Shown here piece by piece: positions 62,639-64,000 of a stretch of DNA of 64,000 nucleotides. Below the pieces are notes generated by a model that was not told the origin of the DNA, ran no database searches, and saw only the letters and a list, made by a program, of their open reading frames with translations. Position 1 is the first letter of the stretch. The number at the start of each line of letters is the position of its first letter. The translations under genes were made by a program, and so were the position numbers. Origin of the DNA: Bacillota bacterium. GTDB lineage: Bacteria > Bacillota > Clostridia > Lachnospirales > Lachnospiraceae. The stretch is from NCBI GenBank assembly GCA_023395555.1, contig JAEWYQ010000051.1, forward strand, positions 124,001 through 188,000. The letters run 5' to 3'.

Positions 62639-64000
62639 CTAAAATTTTAATTTATTCTCAAAATATTCTTTTAAATCCTCTATTTTGATTCTTTCCTGCT
62701 CCATTGTATCCCTGTCACGGACAGTAACTGCCCCGTCCGTCTCGGATTCAAAATCATAGGTAATGCAGAAAGGAGTTCCGATCTCATCCTGTCTGCGGTA
62801 TCTCTTGCCGATATTGCCCCTGTCATCAAACTCACAGTTATAGAGCTTGCAAAGCTCCATATAAATCTTCTCGGCAGGCTCGGACAGCTTCTTCGACAGG
62901 GGAAGCACACCGATCTTCACCGGAGCCAGAGCCGGATGGAAATGAAGCACCGTACGCACATCTCCCTCCGCAATCTCCTCTTCATCATATGCGGCACAGA
63001 GGAAGGCAAGCACTACCCGGTCTGCTCCAAGGGACGGCTCAACAACATAGGGAATGTATCTGCGTCCCTTCTCATCATCAAAATAGCTCATATCCTCCTT
63101 GGATACATTCTGATGCTGGGTTAAATCGTAATCCGTACGGTCAGCGATACCCCAGAGCTCACCCCAGCCGAAGGGGAATAAGAACTCAATATCCGTAGTT
63201 GCTTTGCTGTAGAAAGAAAGCTCCGCAGCATCATGATCCCTGACTCTCATTTCCTCGTCCTTCATTCCGAGGCTCTTCAGCCAGTCGATACAGAACTGCC
63301 TCCAGTAACTGAACCATTCCAGATCCGTGTCAGGCTCGCAGAAGAACTCCAGCTCCATCTGCTCGAACTCCCTGGTACGGAAGGTAAAGTTACCCGGTGT
63401 AATCTCATTCCGGAAGGACTTGCCGATCTGCCCGATGCCGAAGGGAATCTTTTTCCGGGAGGTTCTCTGCACATTTTTAAAATTAACGAAGATGCCCTGT
63501 GCGGTCTCAGGTCTTAAGTATACCACATTCTTAGCGTCCTCCGTTACCCCCTGGAAGGTCTTAAACATCAGGTTGAACTGACGGATATCGGTAAAATTAT
63601 GCTTTCCGCAGGTAGGACAATTTATACTATGTTCATCGATATATTTCTTCATATCTTCCTGGGACCAGGCATCTACGGAACCCTCCACTGTAATTCCATG
63701 CTCCGTATGATAGTCCTCAATCAGCTTATCCGCGCGGAAACGCTCATGGCATTCCTTGCAATCCATCAGGGGATCGGAAAAACCGCCCAGATGTCCGGAA
63801 GCCACCCAAGTCTGGGGGTTCATAAGGATCGCGCAGTCAACACCTACATTATAGGGATTCTCCTGGATGAATTTGGCCCACCAGGCCTTTTTCACATTAT
63901 TCTTCAGCTCCACACCCAGATTACCGTAATCCCAGGTGTTGGCAAGCCCGCCGTAGATCTCGGAGCCCGGATATACAAAGCCCCTTGCCTTAGCCAGTGC
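62639..64000 (-). CDS. glyS: glycyl-tRNA synthetase (cut by window edge)
   Basis: The frame is open to the right edge, adding residues [20 protein letters not shown] before the first in-frame start, so only the very N-terminus is missing. It is the single-chain dimeric (eukaryote-like) type. Zinc cysteines are in [10 protein letters not shown] and [10 protein letters not shown]. Motif 2 is in [20 protein letters not shown] followed by [11 protein letters not shown], and motif 3 in [15 protein letters not shown], then an anticodon-binding domain to the end ([20 protein letters not shown]). It attaches glycine to tRNA. Any T-box leader would lie outside the window. Confidence 0.95.
   Translation of the reverse strand, partial: ALAKARGFVYPGSEIYGGLANTWDYGNLGVELKNNVKKAWWAKFIQENPYNVGVDCAILMNPQTWVASGHLGGFSDPLMDCKECHERFRADKLIEDYHTEHGITVEGSVDAWSQEDMKKYIDEHSINCPTCGKHNFTDIRQFNLMFKTFQGVTEDAKNVVYLRPETAQGIFVNFKNVQRTSRKKIPFGIGQIGKSFRNEITPGNFTFRTREFEQMELEFFCEPDTDLEWFSYWRQFCIDWLKSLGMKDEEMRVRDHDAAELSFYSKATTDIEFLFPFGWGELWGIADRTDYDLTQHQNVSKEDMSYFDDEKGRRYIPYVVEPSLGADRVVLAFLCAAYDEEEIAEGDVRTVLHFHPALAPVKIGVLPLSKKLSEPAEKIYMELCKLYNCEFDDRGNIGKRYRRQDEIGTPFCITYDFESETDGAVTVRDRDTMEQERIKIEDLKEYFENKLKF

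Overview
The window reads as chromosome of a low-to-mid G+C anaerobic Clostridia member, most likely Lachnospiraceae. This is inferred from gene content: an electron-bifurcating lactate dehydrogenase/Etf operon, a SUF system with SufU, pyruvate phosphate dikinase, YesM/YesN control of a sugar ABC importer, a very large secreted GH16 glucanase with a Thr-Pro linker, N-acetylhexosamine kinase, a type IV pilus gene set and a ferredoxin-ATPase/NifX (ORP-like) locus. AGGAGG-type ribosome binding sites and sigma-A promoters are common. No rRNA, tRNA, CRISPR array or intact transposase was seen.

Layout. 1-2.9 kb: part of a FtsX-type ABC system (ATPase plus two permease-like proteins) and a small secreted CxxC protein. 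3.0-6.6 kb: a heterodimeric ABC exporter with one degenerate ATP site. 6.9-9.1 kb: two divergent genes (a carbohydrate-active-like protein and a LacI regulator) that have both lost their 5' ends. 9.4-13.9 kb: lactate oxidation operon (EtfB-EtfA-LDH) with a consensus promoter, two LldR-like operators and its GntR/FCD regulator. 14-16.7 kb: aroA and a phospholipase D-family protein. 16.9-22.5 kb: a G+C-richer marR-sufCBDSU operon with a palindromic operator. 22.9-27.4 kb: an HTH-methyltransferase fusion, then metE-metF. 27.4-32.9 kb: GH16 glucanase with a structured leader. 33-37.3 kb: HD protein, SEC-C methionine aminopeptidase, URO-D-like methyltransferase, galE remnant, nahK. 37.7-45.8 kb: AraC regulator, sugar ABC importer, YesM/YesN two-component system. 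45.7-46.4 kb: remnants of glycosidase genes. 46.9-48.4 kb: hisS behind a histidine leader-peptide attenuator. 48.6-54.4 kb: HAD hydrolase, transglutaminase-like protein, type IV pilus genes. 54.6-59.7 kb: histidine kinase and CGGC-protein remnants, then an ORP-like Fe-S operon. 59.8-64 kb: ppdK and glyS (cut by the window edge).

Two themes stand out. First, cis-regulation is unusually readable: paired operators and consensus promoters at the lactate, suf and ORP-like operons, and a complete classical attenuator in front of hisS, where a T-box would be the usual expectation for a Firmicute. Second, at least six loci carry genes with internal or end deletions while flanking codons remain well conserved (LacI/glycosidase pair, galE, DUF4091/GH95, histidine kinase/CGGC, metallo-beta-lactamase-fold, NifU). 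This suggests recent deletion-driven gene decay in this lineage, or, less likely, systematic assembly error. All family assignments are from recognised motifs; no database search was run.
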